From: Schistocephalus solidus
Lineage: Eukaryota; Platyhelminthes; Cestoda; Diphyllobothriidea; Diphyllobothriidae
Assembly: GCA_017591395.1 (NCBI GenBank)
Contig: WEDG01005037.1
Coordinates: 35,846-99,845 of the forward strand
Direction: 5' to 3'
DNA length: 64,000 bases
Shown: positions 46,700 to 57,269 of the stretch, piece after piece
Position numbering within the stretch: position 1 is the stretch's first letter
Layout: each line of letters opens with the position of its first letter
The notes under the pieces: model-generated
What the model was told of the DNA's origin: nothing
Databases searched by the model: none
Seen by the model: the letters and a program-made list of their open reading frames with translations, nothing else
Program-made: the position numbers and the translations under genes

Positions 46700-47270
46700 G
46701 CCAAATGAGATTGATTTCAGGACCTACCGCGGTCATTCCGATCCCCTGCAATTACCTGACAATTCGAACGTCGTATTCGATGAGGTCCATCGCAGGTGAC
46801 GCAGGAATGGTGACCTAGTTGTGACTTAGATTATAATGAGAGTGGACTTGGGCTACATCTACCGCACTCTCTCCTCCTCCCACTTATGCGCCCGGTGTCA
46901 TACCATAGTCAAGAAGAGCGGTGGCGGGAGAGGGCACAGGCGCATAACGCTGCTGGAGCTGCTTGTAAGCGTTCGGCACACTTTGCTCGAATCCCACGCG
47001 CTGGGAACACCACAGGGGCCACATTATCAAGAGTCCATTCCAGCCTGAGTCTCAACCCGCCAGTCGGTCACTCCACACAGAAACATACGGTGGGTTCACT
47101 TCGCGGTCGGAGTTATCCCGTCAGTCAGAAACATTCCATGACTTTTGGCGCACCGTGATAGCTTCAAGCGCATGAATTTGTTTATGACAGGGAAAATGCG
47201 TTCAGTTGTCGACCTCACTTGCTCTTCCCATTCCGACTGCCTACGAGAACATTAGACCACAATTCAGTTA
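46700..47270 (-). repeat. Repeat W, copy 4 (minus strand)
   Basis: On minus it reads GGTCTAATGTTC..GAGGTCGACAACTGAACGCATTTTCCCTGTCATAAAC. Then come AGCTATCACGGTGCGCCAAAAG, CTCAGGCTGGAATGGACTC, AATGTGGCC, CTTGACTATGGTATGACACCGGGCGC and GGAGGAGAGAGTGCGGTAGATGTAGC. The block order matches units 1 and 2, without an RT fragment afterwards. The GACCTCATCGAATACGACGTTCGAATTGTC block matches 20.45 kb, so that segment belongs to W rather than the LINE. Confidence 0.65.
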
Positions 47271-47554
47271 CAAACCAAAAGCTCATCCATAATCAGATGA
47301 GATCGATTAGATTCACTCCGACTTTACGGAAAGTAGGTTAATATCCATATCGCGTCTGTTATCTAAATGAGCAAACCATTGCTCACCCTTGGAATTTTTC
47401 TGATTTTGCTTTTATATACCGCTCTTCTTTTATCTATTATTCTCCGAGCATTTAAGGGTTAAGAAACGCGGTTCCCAATATCTGAGGATTCGTGTTGAAG
47501 AAAAAAAACTTGCTTCTCTCCTCCCTACTATCTGACTTTTTGCAACATTTTCAG

Positions 47555-48244
47555 GACGTATGTAACGCTGGTGAGACAGAGGTCGAGGCGTTACACCGCC
47601 CAGTTCTGGCCAGGTCTTCTAGCCGTTGCTCCTACAGCCGATACCGCGCTGTTCACCGTCGGCAGTTGGATGCCATGCTACGACGTACAGCCTGGTTTCT
47701 CGACCCCAACACCTCTCGACAGTCCGTATCTTCTGGGCCTACTGGAGGCTGCAATGACCGCCTTGGCACCAATCCTCGAGTGTTCATTTCACATGAGCCC
47801 ACCAGCATCGATGTCTGTTGCTGTCGACCGTCCGAAACGACCCATAGCGTTGCTCTGCCCCCCTTAATTTCCATCACTCAGACCTCGACAGTCTCCCTCC
47901 TTGATTTTGGACGAGACAGGGATGAGGGAAGTTGTGGGCCAGGGAGCTACCGCGAGTTCGCGGCCTCAGCCAGCGACCTGGAGGCTCCAACTAGTGCTTG
48001 GGCAGGACCTGGCTTCCAAAACTCCCCGGATATTTTGACATTCACTGGGCAGCACCTATACCTCGGAACGAACGCGCACAGTATTAGCATGGCAACCGTT
48101 CGCAGTGCGCCCACGCGCCACGCTTCACCGGCAGCCTCGTCTGACTACAGGTTGTGTCCTGATCCTGATCACTGCACACGACCAATCTTGGCGATGACAA
48201 GCCAGAGAGCCTCCTTCCCCGAAAAGTCCCAAAATCCCACATGA
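47555..48244 (+). CDS. Candidate exon or terminal exon, reading frame uncertain
   Basis: A good acceptor (GACTTTTTGCAACATTTTCAG, ending 47554) is followed by GC-richer sequence open for 229 codons to TGA at 48242-48244. This frame reads DVCNAGETEVEALHRPVLARS, later LDFGRDRDEGSCGPGSYREF and TSAWAGPGFQNSPDILTFTG. A second frame over 47571-47867 (RRYTAQFWPGLLAVAPTADT, SYLLGLLEAAMTALAPILE-like) is also open and has equally good codon character, so I cannot decide between them. Entering in phase 0 gives the long frame, compatible with the phase-0 GC donor at 43868, but many bases separate them. An AATAAA lies near 48419. The product would be Ser/Arg-rich without a known domain. Confidence 0.35.
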   Translation, partial: DVCNAGETEVEALHRPVLARSSSRCSYSRYRAVHRRQLDAMLRRTAWFLDPNTSRQSVSSGPTGGCNDRLGTNPRVFISHEPTSIDVCCCRPSETTHSVALPPLISITQTSTVSLLDFGRDRDEGSCGPGSYREFAASASDLEAPTSAWAGPGFQNSPDILTFTGQHLYLGTNAHSISMATVRSAPTRHASPAASSDYRLCPDPDHCTRPILAMTSQRASFPEKSQNPT

Positions 48245-48249
48245 AATAT

Positions 48250-48880
48250 TTCCTAAAACTGAAAACATTTAGTTATAAAACTGTAATGTCTACTTATATA
48301 TTATAGTTGTTAATTCACAGTGCGTTGTACCGGCTTATTATGACCCCCTCTCTAAAAATCCCACCCAAACCATCAGTAATAGGGAAAAATAAAAAATTAG
48401 GGTTAGCTGGGTGGGAAGAATAAAATTACAGCAGTCAGAGAAGCTGAAGCTCATGACAACGCTGATTTCGTGTTTCAACTGTTGGTTCAGTTTGCCGGAG
48501 TTGGCGCAAAATGATGCCCGTGACATTTAAAGTGCACCAATCAGGTTTATTATGGTATTTTATTTCCAGCGCCGCACATTAGGTGAACGTAATCGGTTCT
48601 AAAAATAACTCTTAAGCTGACATTTTCGAATATGCATAACCCTATTCACTACATACGGAGAAGCCATAGGCTTTAAAATAATCGATGCGATTGTTTGCGA
48701 ACATACGTGTGCTTTCGATAAATTCTCGTAGGGGAATGGGCTAAAAGATAGAACATGCAATCAATAATTTTCGTCTTTTCATACAACTGAATCGTGTGAA
48801 TAGGGAGGGGGGTTAAAAAGCGAGTGGGTTAGGCGGCGGTGATGGTTTAGGTGTAGCCGTTCCAGGGGAGACGCAGGGGG
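48250..48880. other. Unassigned spacer
   Basis: AT-rich sequence possibly including the 3' region of the 47555 exon. A short GGGTTAG motif lies near 48400. No gene called. Confidence 0.35.
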
Positions 48881-48890
48881 ATGGGAAGAG

Positions 48891-48915
48891 AGAGAGAGAG
48901 CGAGAGAGAGAGGGT
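48891..48915 (+). repeat. GA microsatellite
   Basis: A run of GA dinucleotides interrupted once by GC, next to the SINE cluster. Confidence 0.75.
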
Positions 48916-48944
48916 GCCGAGGCTTGCCTGTAGTTACGCTAAAA

Positions 48945-49132
48945 TAACTCACTCGTTCGGCTCTGTCTTGGGGCTCACTCGAGCCCCGCCAGCAGATGAA
49001 TATTGCGGACAAAGACAAAGGAGTTTGGGATGGCCGTTATTGGCTTATTATTCGTCGTCAGCCAGCATCGAACCCACGACCCGCTGCTCAGAAGTCGAAC
49101 GCTCTAACTATTGAGCCAGGGACTCGTTTTCT
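48945..49132 (-). mobile_element. tRNA-derived SINE copy with good A and B boxes (minus strand)
   Basis: On minus the head reads TGGCTCAATAGTTAGAGCG (a close A-box match) and GTGGGTTCGATGC (a close B-box match) with tRNA-like spacing, at about 49070-49130. The body follows with CTAATA-like, CCATCCC, TTTGTCTTTGTCCGCAATATTCATCTG and the first 3' hairpin GGGGCTC/GAGCCCC (48970-48987). The second hairpin is decayed. A short internal deletion removes the segment between ATCTG and CTGGCGGGG seen in other copies. The family would use RNA polymerase III for transcription and a partner LINE for movement; the partner is unknown. Confidence 0.75.
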
Positions 49133-49189
49133 TGTCAATTTGGATCGGGAAAATTGACTGCATTCGCTGATGAACGCAAACCTATCGCT

Positions 49190-49400
49190 AACGGAACTCA
49201 CTCGTCCCGCTCTGCCTTGAGGCTCACTCTCGAGCCCCGCCAGCAGCCGCACCGTGGCTAGTAGTGGGATAAGCAGATTAATATTGCCGGCAAAGACAAG
49301 GAAGATTGGAATGGAAATTTCGTCATCCAGTCATACCCAAACCCAGGTTGTGCACAACCCTAGGATCGAACCTGCGACCCGTTGAGCTCGGGGTTTGTGC
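49190..49400 (-). mobile_element. SINE copy (minus strand), arm of inverted pair
   Basis: On minus it reads GGGTCGCAGGTTCGATCC (B box), then CCATTCCAATCTTCCTTGTCTTTGCCGGCAATATTAATCTGC and CTGCTGGCGGGGCTC, and both 3' hairpins. These are GGGGCTC/GAGCCTC (49219-49238) and CGGGAC/GTTCCG (49192-49208), each with a G-U-compatible change. The A-box region is poorly kept. The copy lies head to head with the plus-strand copy at 49400-49595. Confidence 0.7.
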
Positions 49401-49595
49401 ACCATCTGGGATTGGGTATTACTTGCTGACGACGGCTAATAAACCAGCAATTGCCATTCCAGTCTCACTTGTCTTTACCGGCAATATTCATCTGCCTATT
49501 CTACTACCAGCCGCTGTGCGGCTGTTGGTAGGGCTCGAGAGTGAGCCCCAAGGCAGAATGAACCAAGTGAGTTCCGTTAACGTTCATCAACAAAT
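49400..49595 (+). mobile_element. SINE copy (plus strand), arm of inverted pair
   Basis: Contains GACGACGGCTAATAAACCAGCAATTGCCATTCCAG, CTTGTCTTTACCGGCAATATTCATCTGCC, GCCGCTGTGCGGCTGTTGG, the GGGCTC/GAGCCCC hairpin near 49532-49551 and the GTTCATCAAC end. The tRNA-like head is truncated or merged with the head of the preceding minus-strand copy. Confidence 0.65.
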
Positions 49596-49689
49596 GGTAT
49601 CCTTAGCTCCTCCGTGTAAAACAGGGTTGTTTGAGAATAATATATGAACTCCCACGGCTAGGAAGGTTCTTTAAAGGGCGTGGTCAATG

Positions 49690-50085
49690 CCTCTTCGCAG
49701 AAGTTCACATTCCCTCGAAAGTGGATTTTAAGGAATATTGTTTTCTTTCGCGACAATATTTTTTGTAACAAATCTGTTGGGATGCCCCTGCTCACGAAGC
49801 ACGTCCTGGATCTTTCTTATCTCCTCATCGATACTGTCTGCTGAGCGCATTTTCCTAGCCATTTGTGCCAAGCAACGGCCTAGACTGTGGTTCTGTTGGA
49901 TGGGTACGAAACTACGAAGTTCTCACATTGTGCAGACAAGATTTCCTTTCAATAAACACTCCGGACGCTACTGCCAAGTCTTCGGCTTAGAAGAACATCT
50001 AAGAACTGGAGCGAACCTGCTGTTTCTACCTCCAATGTGAACTTGATGGACGGATGTGATGCAAGCAAAAACTAACAGTACAATT
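49690..50085 (-). pseudogene. Penelope-like element fragment, type 2 (end of RT domain)
   Basis: On minus the frame reads HPSIKFTLEVETAGSLQFL, DVLLSRRLGSS, then after a stop KEILSAQCENFVVSYPSN. After a frame change it gives SADSIDEEIRKIQDVLREQG. These match the end of a PLE reverse transcriptase (the FLDVL motif) and the linker before the GIY-YIG domain. This is the same PLE type as the fragments at 29.3 and 36.4 kb, which hold the following domain. Several stops show it is dead. The GIY-YIG part is not found further along the strand. Confidence 0.65.
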
Positions 50086-50089
50086 ATCA

Positions 50090-51040
50090 ATAATGAAGGA
50101 CCTCACTTCAGCCGGAAGATGGTGATTACGGGACTGAAGGTGAGGTGAACCAAAATTGGTCCACCAGTACTTCTAAACCGTTAAACCAATGTTACGACTG
50201 TATGTTAGTACGAAGTATGCAAATAACTGAATCCGATAACATCAGTCAGATGTATTTCCCACGTCGTGGAGAGGCTGCTTGTTTTTGAAATGTAGGTGTG
50301 TACGTTTTCAGCCTGAAAACCACAGAGATGGCAAATCTGTTCAATTCTACCTACCGAAACGAAATAAGTAGCAACCACATGTGCACAAATTCCGGGTGTT
50401 GTAATAATCCAGCTCAATCATTCCCGTTAGGATCAAAACCCGGTCTTCAGTGATGGAGACTTCCAAGTGACATGGCACCTATGAACTTTCGTTTGATAGA
50501 CCCGACTGTACATCATAGGGATTGACAGTCTCTGTGCCTATCTTCGTGTTTCTGGTTCCAGGTGGATTTCAAGATTATGCTAAGGCAGAAACAGCTCCAA
50601 CCAGCATTAGCTCATTCTTCCCACAAATCGGACGACACAAACTCTGCCATTTATAATTGCAAGCGTTTGCTCATATGTGGTTAATTTTCTGGCCACCATG
50701 TGGTTGGGAAAAATTCATGGTGGACATTATCTGAAAATATGCTAGAAATTCGGTGCGTACTCGGGAAGTGAGGCCCTCTTCAATCGCGTAGATTAAAAAA
50801 ACGGAGGCATAGGTGGAAACCATGCAACTCGGGGTGGATGCATATCTCCTTTTAAAAAGTAAAGGCTCCAAAATATTTGCAGTCAAAGACGTGAGAAACT
50901 GCAATGGGTATTTCTGAGTCATTTATCAACTTCTGTTTATTTCACCGCAGGTCAGGAGGACGCGAGATTCGTACCTCAGTGCATTTATTTTTATGTCTTA
51001 ATGAGCAACTTAGTTAGTTATGAGCTTTTCCGATACAAGC
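50090..51040. other. Unassigned spacer
   Basis: No gene or recognised repeat. Minus frames at 50205-50417 and 50671-50922 lack domain character. Confidence 0.4.
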
Positions 51041-51044
51041 GATA

Positions 51045-51145
51045 ATGCGCGTTCCAGGAAATAGTTGAGAAGAAGTAGATGCGGTAACTTAAACACGAAT
51101 TCAATTCATCTGATGATTCGTGTGAATGCTCGAACCGGTTTGGAG
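51045..51145 (-). repeat. PLE-terminal-like repeat downstream of a PLE
   Basis: On minus the order is GGTTCGAGC.., ATCATCAGATGAATTG, GAATTCGTG, GCATCTACTTCTTCTCAACTATTTCC. The last part aligns with GATTGCAATTACTCCTTCTCAATTA of the 22.5 kb repeat. It lies about 280 bases beyond the 3' end of the PLE coding remnant at 51420, on the same strand, which ties this repeat family to Penelope-like elements. Confidence 0.45.
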
Positions 51146-51419
51146 AGCCAGCATGAGATAGGGGTAATTTATAGACAAGAGGTTTAATTATTTATAGGTT
51201 CCACTTGCTATGCTACCACGGGTAAATGAAACTAAATGACTCCTACATTTTTTGAGGATTGTTGCCCTCTGATGCCTTAATGACTTGAATGCCAGCATGC
51301 AAGACATTTGTTGTTGTAAGTTTATCCCCTGTATCGGATATTGGCATGACGATGTCTCAGCCACCTGACTAAGTGGTATTTGTGTTGCAAAATGTGTTCG
51401 CTTGTTCACTCCACGAATG

Positions 51420-53467
51420 GCATATTATTTTGATGAAACTGTGTTAAGGAGGTCATTGTGCTTCTTACTAGACTGGGAGCCCATGAAGCATGAGTCAAGC
51501 AAATCGTGGCTCACGCGAACGGCAACTCTCATGAGGCTCTCCGCCTCATAAAATTCGAATACGTGGTCGCTCTTGCAGAGTGAGCCACGACTCGAGAATT
51601 GGCGTCATTTCTACGCGCTCTGTAGCCACATGATCGGAAATGCGCGTCCATATCAATATACCAGCTATTCCGACGTAGTTGCATTGCTCGCAACTATACC
51701 CGATCCGATAAACGTCTCCAGATGTTAATTAGCGTGCCAGTGGGTCTTCCGGTCTCATAACCTGACACCTAATACTCACCTTCGGCTGCGTGCGACTCCA
51801 AGTCCAAGGAGTGTGAGAGGGCTACTGACGGCCTCCGAAACGTTTCGGGTGTAAGGGGTCGCTCGCCAAAATCGGGCTCAGTGCGATTATTTCGCTCGTC
51901 TCGATGTCGTATGCGCAGGTTGACGCAGTTCAGCGCGTAGATAATTTCTCTCAGCACCCGTCGAAGATATTGATTTGCGATGACTTTGTCTTTGCTTCAA
52001 TTCACTGCGCCTCATGACATCGATTTAACCCCCTTAAGCAACTGCGTTGGTTGCTTATTGGGCGGTCACTGTTGGAATTCAGGGCTTGCACCGTATTTGA
52101 AGCTTTCCTGAATAGTTTGCCTTTAGGTCATCACAATCTTTGCGGCAAACGAGGAAATCAAAAAGTCCGTTTAGTTGCTTTCTATCTCCTCTATCGTTAA
52201 GTTTATGTCCATTGAAACGTTGTTCATACATTCTTTGAACTCGAGCACCTTATCTTGTTCAACGACGACAAGGTTTCCATCCACGTACCGTGCCCAGAAT
52301 TTAGGTCTTTGATGTTGGAAGGTCAGTGACTCTAAAAGTTGTGATACCACCTCGTGTGTGAGTTTTGAAATCGGCAAATACATTGGGGGTCCATTTACTT
52401 GCTTTTAAGATTGTTCCGTCAAAAGTGAAGGCATCCGGAAACAGAACCTAAGAGGTGAAAAACTCGGAATTCCCAGGGCAATTCTCCGTTTAATTATGTA
52501 TGATTTGTAGTAGTGGTTCAGCAGTCTCGACTGGTATATCCTGGGGAATAGAATTAAATATTTACGTGCCGTCAAGAGATAACATAACCTCATTCAGTGG
52601 GTAGCTTAGCCCTTTAAGTCTCTCCAAGAGTCATGTTAATAATGAGAACGCGGCTTTTGGATCAGTAGTGAAGAATTTGAGACATCAAAGAAGCCACTTT
52701 TCCACTTTGGCCTTCGAGCGATATGGTGGGCCGAAAGAGGAGTGCCCTCCTTTTGCACGTTGAAGTTGTCACAGGGCCGGGCCAAATTAGATTCTTGGGC
52801 TATTGTGTCGGTCGTTATCGCAGCCGAGTTCTCAAATGCAAACATCGTCTCATAAGTTTTACCAACAAGCGTTGCTCCGAGGTTGGATTCGCATGAGACA
52901 TACAAACGGTGATCCTTGAATAAGGCTTTTGCCGCAAAGGGTAGTCTGTTCTGTCAATTTCGACCATGGAAGGCCTCTTGTCCGCGGGTACAATTGCGAG
53001 GTCCTTGTCGCCATTCACCGACATCAATGTATCGCAACTGACCTTATGGCGTATTTCACATGGCCTATGAGACATAAGGAGGGTCAATACATGGCTGCCG
53101 ATATGTGTTTTCAACTCATTCGTCAATTTCGTCTGATTTGTGACCATTGCCACTGCCTCAGTCATGTTATCAGGTTAAGTATCAACTGTTTTGAATGAAG
53201 CCTCATGCTATAAAATCTTTACCAGCTCCTTTATCCGTTGTTTTGAGGACAGGTCATGTACCAGTTTGTCTTTTTGGATGACGATGGATCAGGCAGCTTG
53301 CAATGCCCCAGTGTTCTGTCGCGTGTCGCTTTCTGTTCGCGGGCTCGTTCAGTCACCCTCTGCTGTAGCAAGTTTGTACCGTTTTCATCCGCTACCACAC
53401 AGCACCTGGTCATCTCATGATTAATAATCTGGCGCTCTTTTCGAAGTCTCCCATTAAAATTTTTCAA
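51420..53467 (-). mobile_element. Decayed Penelope-like element, type 1
   Basis: A retroelement whose protein joins a telomerase-like RT to a GIY-YIG nuclease. On minus, from 53467, it begins KNFNGRLRKERQI, then KDLAIVPADKRPSMVEIDRTDY (near 52990) and LARPCDNFNVQKEGTPL. The RT core follows: LPISKLTHEVVSQLLESL and RPKFWARYVDGNLVV, where the catalytic YVDD is YVDG (52276-52287). Then LRRVLRE, IRHRDERNNRTE, FWRATPYTRNVSEAV in another frame, and the nuclease remnant. Many frameshifts and stops are present. Its upstream end lies about 13 bases from the 3' end of CR1 copy B. Confidence 0.8.
51425..51700 (-). pseudogene. GIY-YIG nuclease remnant of PLE type 1
   Basis: On minus the segment reads ..GSGIVASNATTSE, a stop, then QFSSRGSLCKSDHVFEFYEAESLMRVAVRVSHDLLDSCF and MGSQSSKKHNDLLN. 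The last two blocks match the conserved tail of PLE nucleases (F.F.EA, R...ELLES, GPQSIN). The GIY and YIG motifs themselves are lost to stops. It is not functional. Confidence 0.7.
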
Positions 53468-53587
53468 TTCAATTACGTGAGGGAAATAGGCAGGAGCCTT
53501 TCAGAACCCTATTTGTAACATAAACTTACGTGCGGTGTACAGAGAAACCATCTGGTTTGCAATAGTGCAAAAACGATCACGAAATAG

Positions 53588-55500
53588 GACAGTTAGGGCT
53601 TGAGTCTCAAGGTTGAAGTTAAATCCCTCATCGCTCCGGCTCATTTTGGAACATGGATTTGTCAAGGTTCCTTTTGATGCTTTCTAGTGATGGTGACATC
53701 ACAACATCTGCAGGGAGGGCATTCCATGCTGTGACCACTGTAACAGAGAAGGAGAACTTGCACACATCCAGCCTGGCCTGCTGAATGCGCAGTTTTAATA
53801 GGTGGGCTTGTAGATGGGTTGTGGAAGCGAATTCGAAGAAGTCCGCACATGTCAGGCAGGAATCCAATCTCTTCACAATGCGGAAAATCTGTAGGAGATT
53901 CCTGCGCATTTGCTTATAACTCAAAGGTAAAATATTTAGATTGGTTACGTGGGTTGTGCATGTCAAGGAGATTTGAATCTTAACCATTTTTGCGGCGTTC
54001 TTTTGTTTTCTTTCGAGACAATTCTGATTTTGAACTGTCCAGGGTCTCCAGGCTTGTATAGCATATTCCAAATGTGGACTCACGAAGGTTCTGAAAATCT
54101 TAGCGAAGAGATCTTAATCTAAATCCAAAAAGACTCTTCTGATGGCGTGCACCACAGAAATTGCGCTGTGAGCCATTCTCGAGCAGTGAGAGGACGGTTT
54201 TAAAGTGGTGGTCAGCAGCACACCAAGGTTTTTTAGGGTTTCCAAGTCCTGTTAGGCTGAACCGTTGGAAAAGTAGCCTGTACTGCCGGTGGATATAGAT
54301 GATTTGTCTTAGTGAATTATTGAACACTTATCGACGTTTAACCGCAAGAGCCAATGACTCGATCACTCCACCAAATGCTTTAGGTTGATCTGCGGTCTAT
54401 CTTCGTCGGCAGAGGTCCAGATTACGCTCCAGATTTAAAAGGTTTTAAGAAAAAAATTGATGATTAACAGTCCAGATGTATAAAACAATCGTCTACGTAT
54501 ATAAGAAACAGAATTGGCCCGAGTTTTGAATCCTGAGGCACCCCACTCTTGACTTCAACAAAAAAGATCTCTCTTGGCCAATAGAAACAACCTAGTTCTC
54601 ACCCATAGGGATATTCTCAATCGATTCGAAGAGTTTACCTCTGATTTCTATTCTGTCTATTTTGAACCATAGCGTTTGGTTTGGCACAGCGTCGAATGTG
54701 ATTGGAAAGTCAATGAAGGAAATATTAAAGGTATGCTTGCCTTCAAGAGCTCAAGTCCAACTCTGGAGATATTGCAGCAAATTAGTCGTGCAGGAGCTTC
54801 CTCGTCGGAACCCACGTTGACAGTTTGTTAACAAATCATGAGTCTCTCTTAATCATCCTCTCAATAACCTTACCTAGGATGCATGGCAAGCCTGTAAGTT
54901 GTCACCGATGCCTGGCTACCGCTTTTGTGTAGGGGAATTATATGTGCCAGCTTCCAATGCATAGGAAGTGTTCCAGAGTCAAACGATCCTTGAACGAGCA
55001 CTGACAGGCGCAGAAATTTCCCTGGTGACTACTTTGGGAAGCCTGGGTGGAATCTCATCCAGACCTGGAGATATTTACTAGTGTAGTTCCTTTAATTCCC
55101 TTCGGATCAAAACTTGTTAAAACAAAATGTGGCCGATGCTTGGAGTTGGCAGGTCCTCCGCGGAGGGTCGAAGGGCCTTGCGTCATTGTTGAAGACGGAG
55201 CGGAAGAAATGTGAAAAGTATGAGGTTTTGTCCCTGTTTGCAGCACATTTAATGCACATGGTGGTCTTACTCATCGGAATTTGATGCTCATTTCTTGCAA
55301 CTCTGTGGCGATAACTGTAGGCTAACTGTGGATTCTGCATGGCCTGCGGCAGCCGTCTTCTCAAATTCATGGCGCGTTGCAATAATTAGGCTTCTGAATT
55401 TGTTTCTCTGTGTTTTATACATGTTTAAATGTGCGACTTGTTTAGACTCGATGTATTTTTGCCAAAATTTGTTTCCTGCTTAGTTCCACTTTCAGGTTGC
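53588..55500 (-). pseudogene. CR1 copy B reverse transcriptase and C-terminal region
   Basis: On minus, blocks from the 5' side are SPGLDEIPPRLPKVVTREIS, a region equivalent to NYRPVSLTS, FDAVPNQTLWFK, and LGVLLTTTLKPSSHCSRMA. The last frame (54083 down to 53628) reads SPHLEYAIQAWRPWTVQNQN, LERKQKNAAKMV, RLDSCLTCADFFEF, VVTAWNALPADVV and SLESIKRNLDKSM. The catalytic FADD region falls in a stretch broken by frameshifts near 54480-54560. Stops in every frame show it is dead. Confidence 0.75.
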
Positions 55501-55743
55501 TATCCGACCACCAAGAACGCTTGTTGTGATGGACACTCGTCCGTGGGCAGTGGTTGTCGGTGAGCTACAGAAGAGCGATCCGGAACAACTCCCAATCTTC
55601 GTTCACTCTGCCCGAAAACATTGAGGTCCGGTCGAAGTCAGTTAACTGTGTTTGCATCTCGGAAAAATTACCTCAACAAACGTTTCGCCTTCTTTCGTCT
55701 ATGGAAGACGAAACGGAGAATAAGAAGTAGTCCCACATTAGCA

Positions 55744-56310
55744 CTACATGGTCAATTCGACGAGTAGAGGCATGGAAATGATCTCGTCGATGCTGCCTGA
55801 TGTGTTCTTAAAAACCAGTTCAAGACAGTTAACTAGTTTTATTTCTCGTGTTCTGGTTGGCAGCAGGATATGTTGTGTAAGGAGTGCCTTCAAAGTTTTG
55901 TGTAGAAAACCATAATCTAAAGTCGATTTCGGGCATGACGATTGAACAGTGTTCCAATTAATTCCTGATGTGTTGAAGTCGCCCAAAATCATAAAATTAT
56001 GTTGACTGACGAACTTCGGCAATTGCGACTCGGTCTGTCCTAGGTGGCCGATGGACAGTGAGGAATTCAAGACATGGAGAACCCTGGTTGTCAACCAAAT
56101 GGCTTCCGTGCTGCACGCAAGATGGTAGTCTTGTTGGACATTTACACAGTTATTCTACCATCCTGTCAGTTTTCTCTGTCCCTCCGATATACTTGGTATC
56201 AAGACAGGGTCACTTTGCTATCTTGAACACTGCTGGACAGCCAGGATTCAGTAACTGCTTTCACATCCGGAGATACTTCGGCAAGGCAAAATTTAACACA
56301 TTAAATTTCA
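55744..56310 (-). pseudogene. CR1 copy B endonuclease
   Basis: On minus the N-terminal part reads LNPGCPAVFKIAK (equivalent to TESWLSSSVQDSKV), then RRDREN-like, VQHGSHLVDN, and the best-kept block ..SQHNFMILGDFNTSGINWN. CPKSTLDYGFLHKTLKALL, QHILLPTRTRE and CLELVFKNTSGSIDEI follow. GDFN is the AP-endonuclease active-site motif. The final SDH motif is replaced by LLVELTM at the end of the open frame, near 55744. Confidence 0.75.
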
Positions 56311-56339
56311 TTTAAAGGCTTTGGCATTTCTATACAAGC

Positions 56340-57269
56340 ACTTCAATTTTGCGTCAGCCAAACTTCCGGGTGCGTCCCCGCGAAGTCAAGGCCGCAGGGC
56401 AGATCCGTAGTTTGATGATTTTCATCAAATTTGGTTTCTTCGGTCAGAAAACAGGACTTAGTTATTTTGTTTCTTTGGCGATTGAATAACAAATGGCGTT
56501 GGCGTTAGCGGAGTTGCTGCCATCATTCTTAGTACATTTGGTTTATTAAACAGAAATGAACTATTCTTTTGAACTACCCTCTCTTTGGAAATAGCCAGAT
56601 TGTGTTTGCCACCCGTCAGTCTGGATTGAAATTCCAAGAGAATTTCTTTTTTTCAAACTTTCCACTGTGAAGTAGTCAGGTTGGAAAAAATATTCTTATG
56701 TGAGAAACAGAGAATGTTTTTTGGATAGGATCGCTTTGATTTGGTCTTTTCACTCTTGCAAAATGTTTAGAGATCGCGGTCGCGGTGTTTATAGTTAAAT
56801 TCACACTTCAGCCTGTCCGGAATGCTTTTAGAACTTTAATTGTCACGCCTGGCTGCAGGAGCTGGTTAAGGAGGCGATTAAAATAGACGAGGTCCACAAC
56901 GACACGGTCCTCAGGTCAAAATACAGTTGATTCATTTAACCTTTGAATAACGAAACACTGTTGCTGATCCCAGTATTCCTGATCTTTGCTTTCGGCAAAG
57001 TTCTCCTGAACAGTACAAGGGCGATTTATGGAGCTCTCACTGGGCTTTGATCTACTACTGTTATATGGTTTCCCTACCCCAATTTGCCGTGGGTTTGTTT
57101 TTTCGCTTTCAACTAAGGGGTCTAGATAAAAACTGGGATAGCCAATAGAAGTTGGGACTGAAGTCAGGACTGCCTTTGGCTGAGGCGCCGTGGCCATTTT
57201 CCTTATCTTACTGTTATCCAAGTCGGCACGTAATGAACCACAACACATAAATTGAGACGCTTCTGACAC
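56340..57269 (-). pseudogene. CR1 copy B ORF1 remnant
   Basis: A minus frame from 57269 to 56916 begins MSEASQFMCCGSLRADLDNS, contains KPSESSINRPCTVQ, and ends WDQQQCFVIQRLNESTVF. The last part matches the RSCCLVVQGVSE block of copy A ORF1. After a stop, other frames give LLNQLLQPGVTIKVLKAFRTG, FSVSHIRIFFPT and RLTGGKHN-like pieces, the conserved C-terminal part of flatworm CR1 ORF1. ORF1 proteins bind element RNA. This is a pseudogene. Confidence 0.65.

Noticed and set aside
56058..56315. Plus-strand frame over CR1 copy B
   Set aside because: Antisense of the endonuclease remnant.
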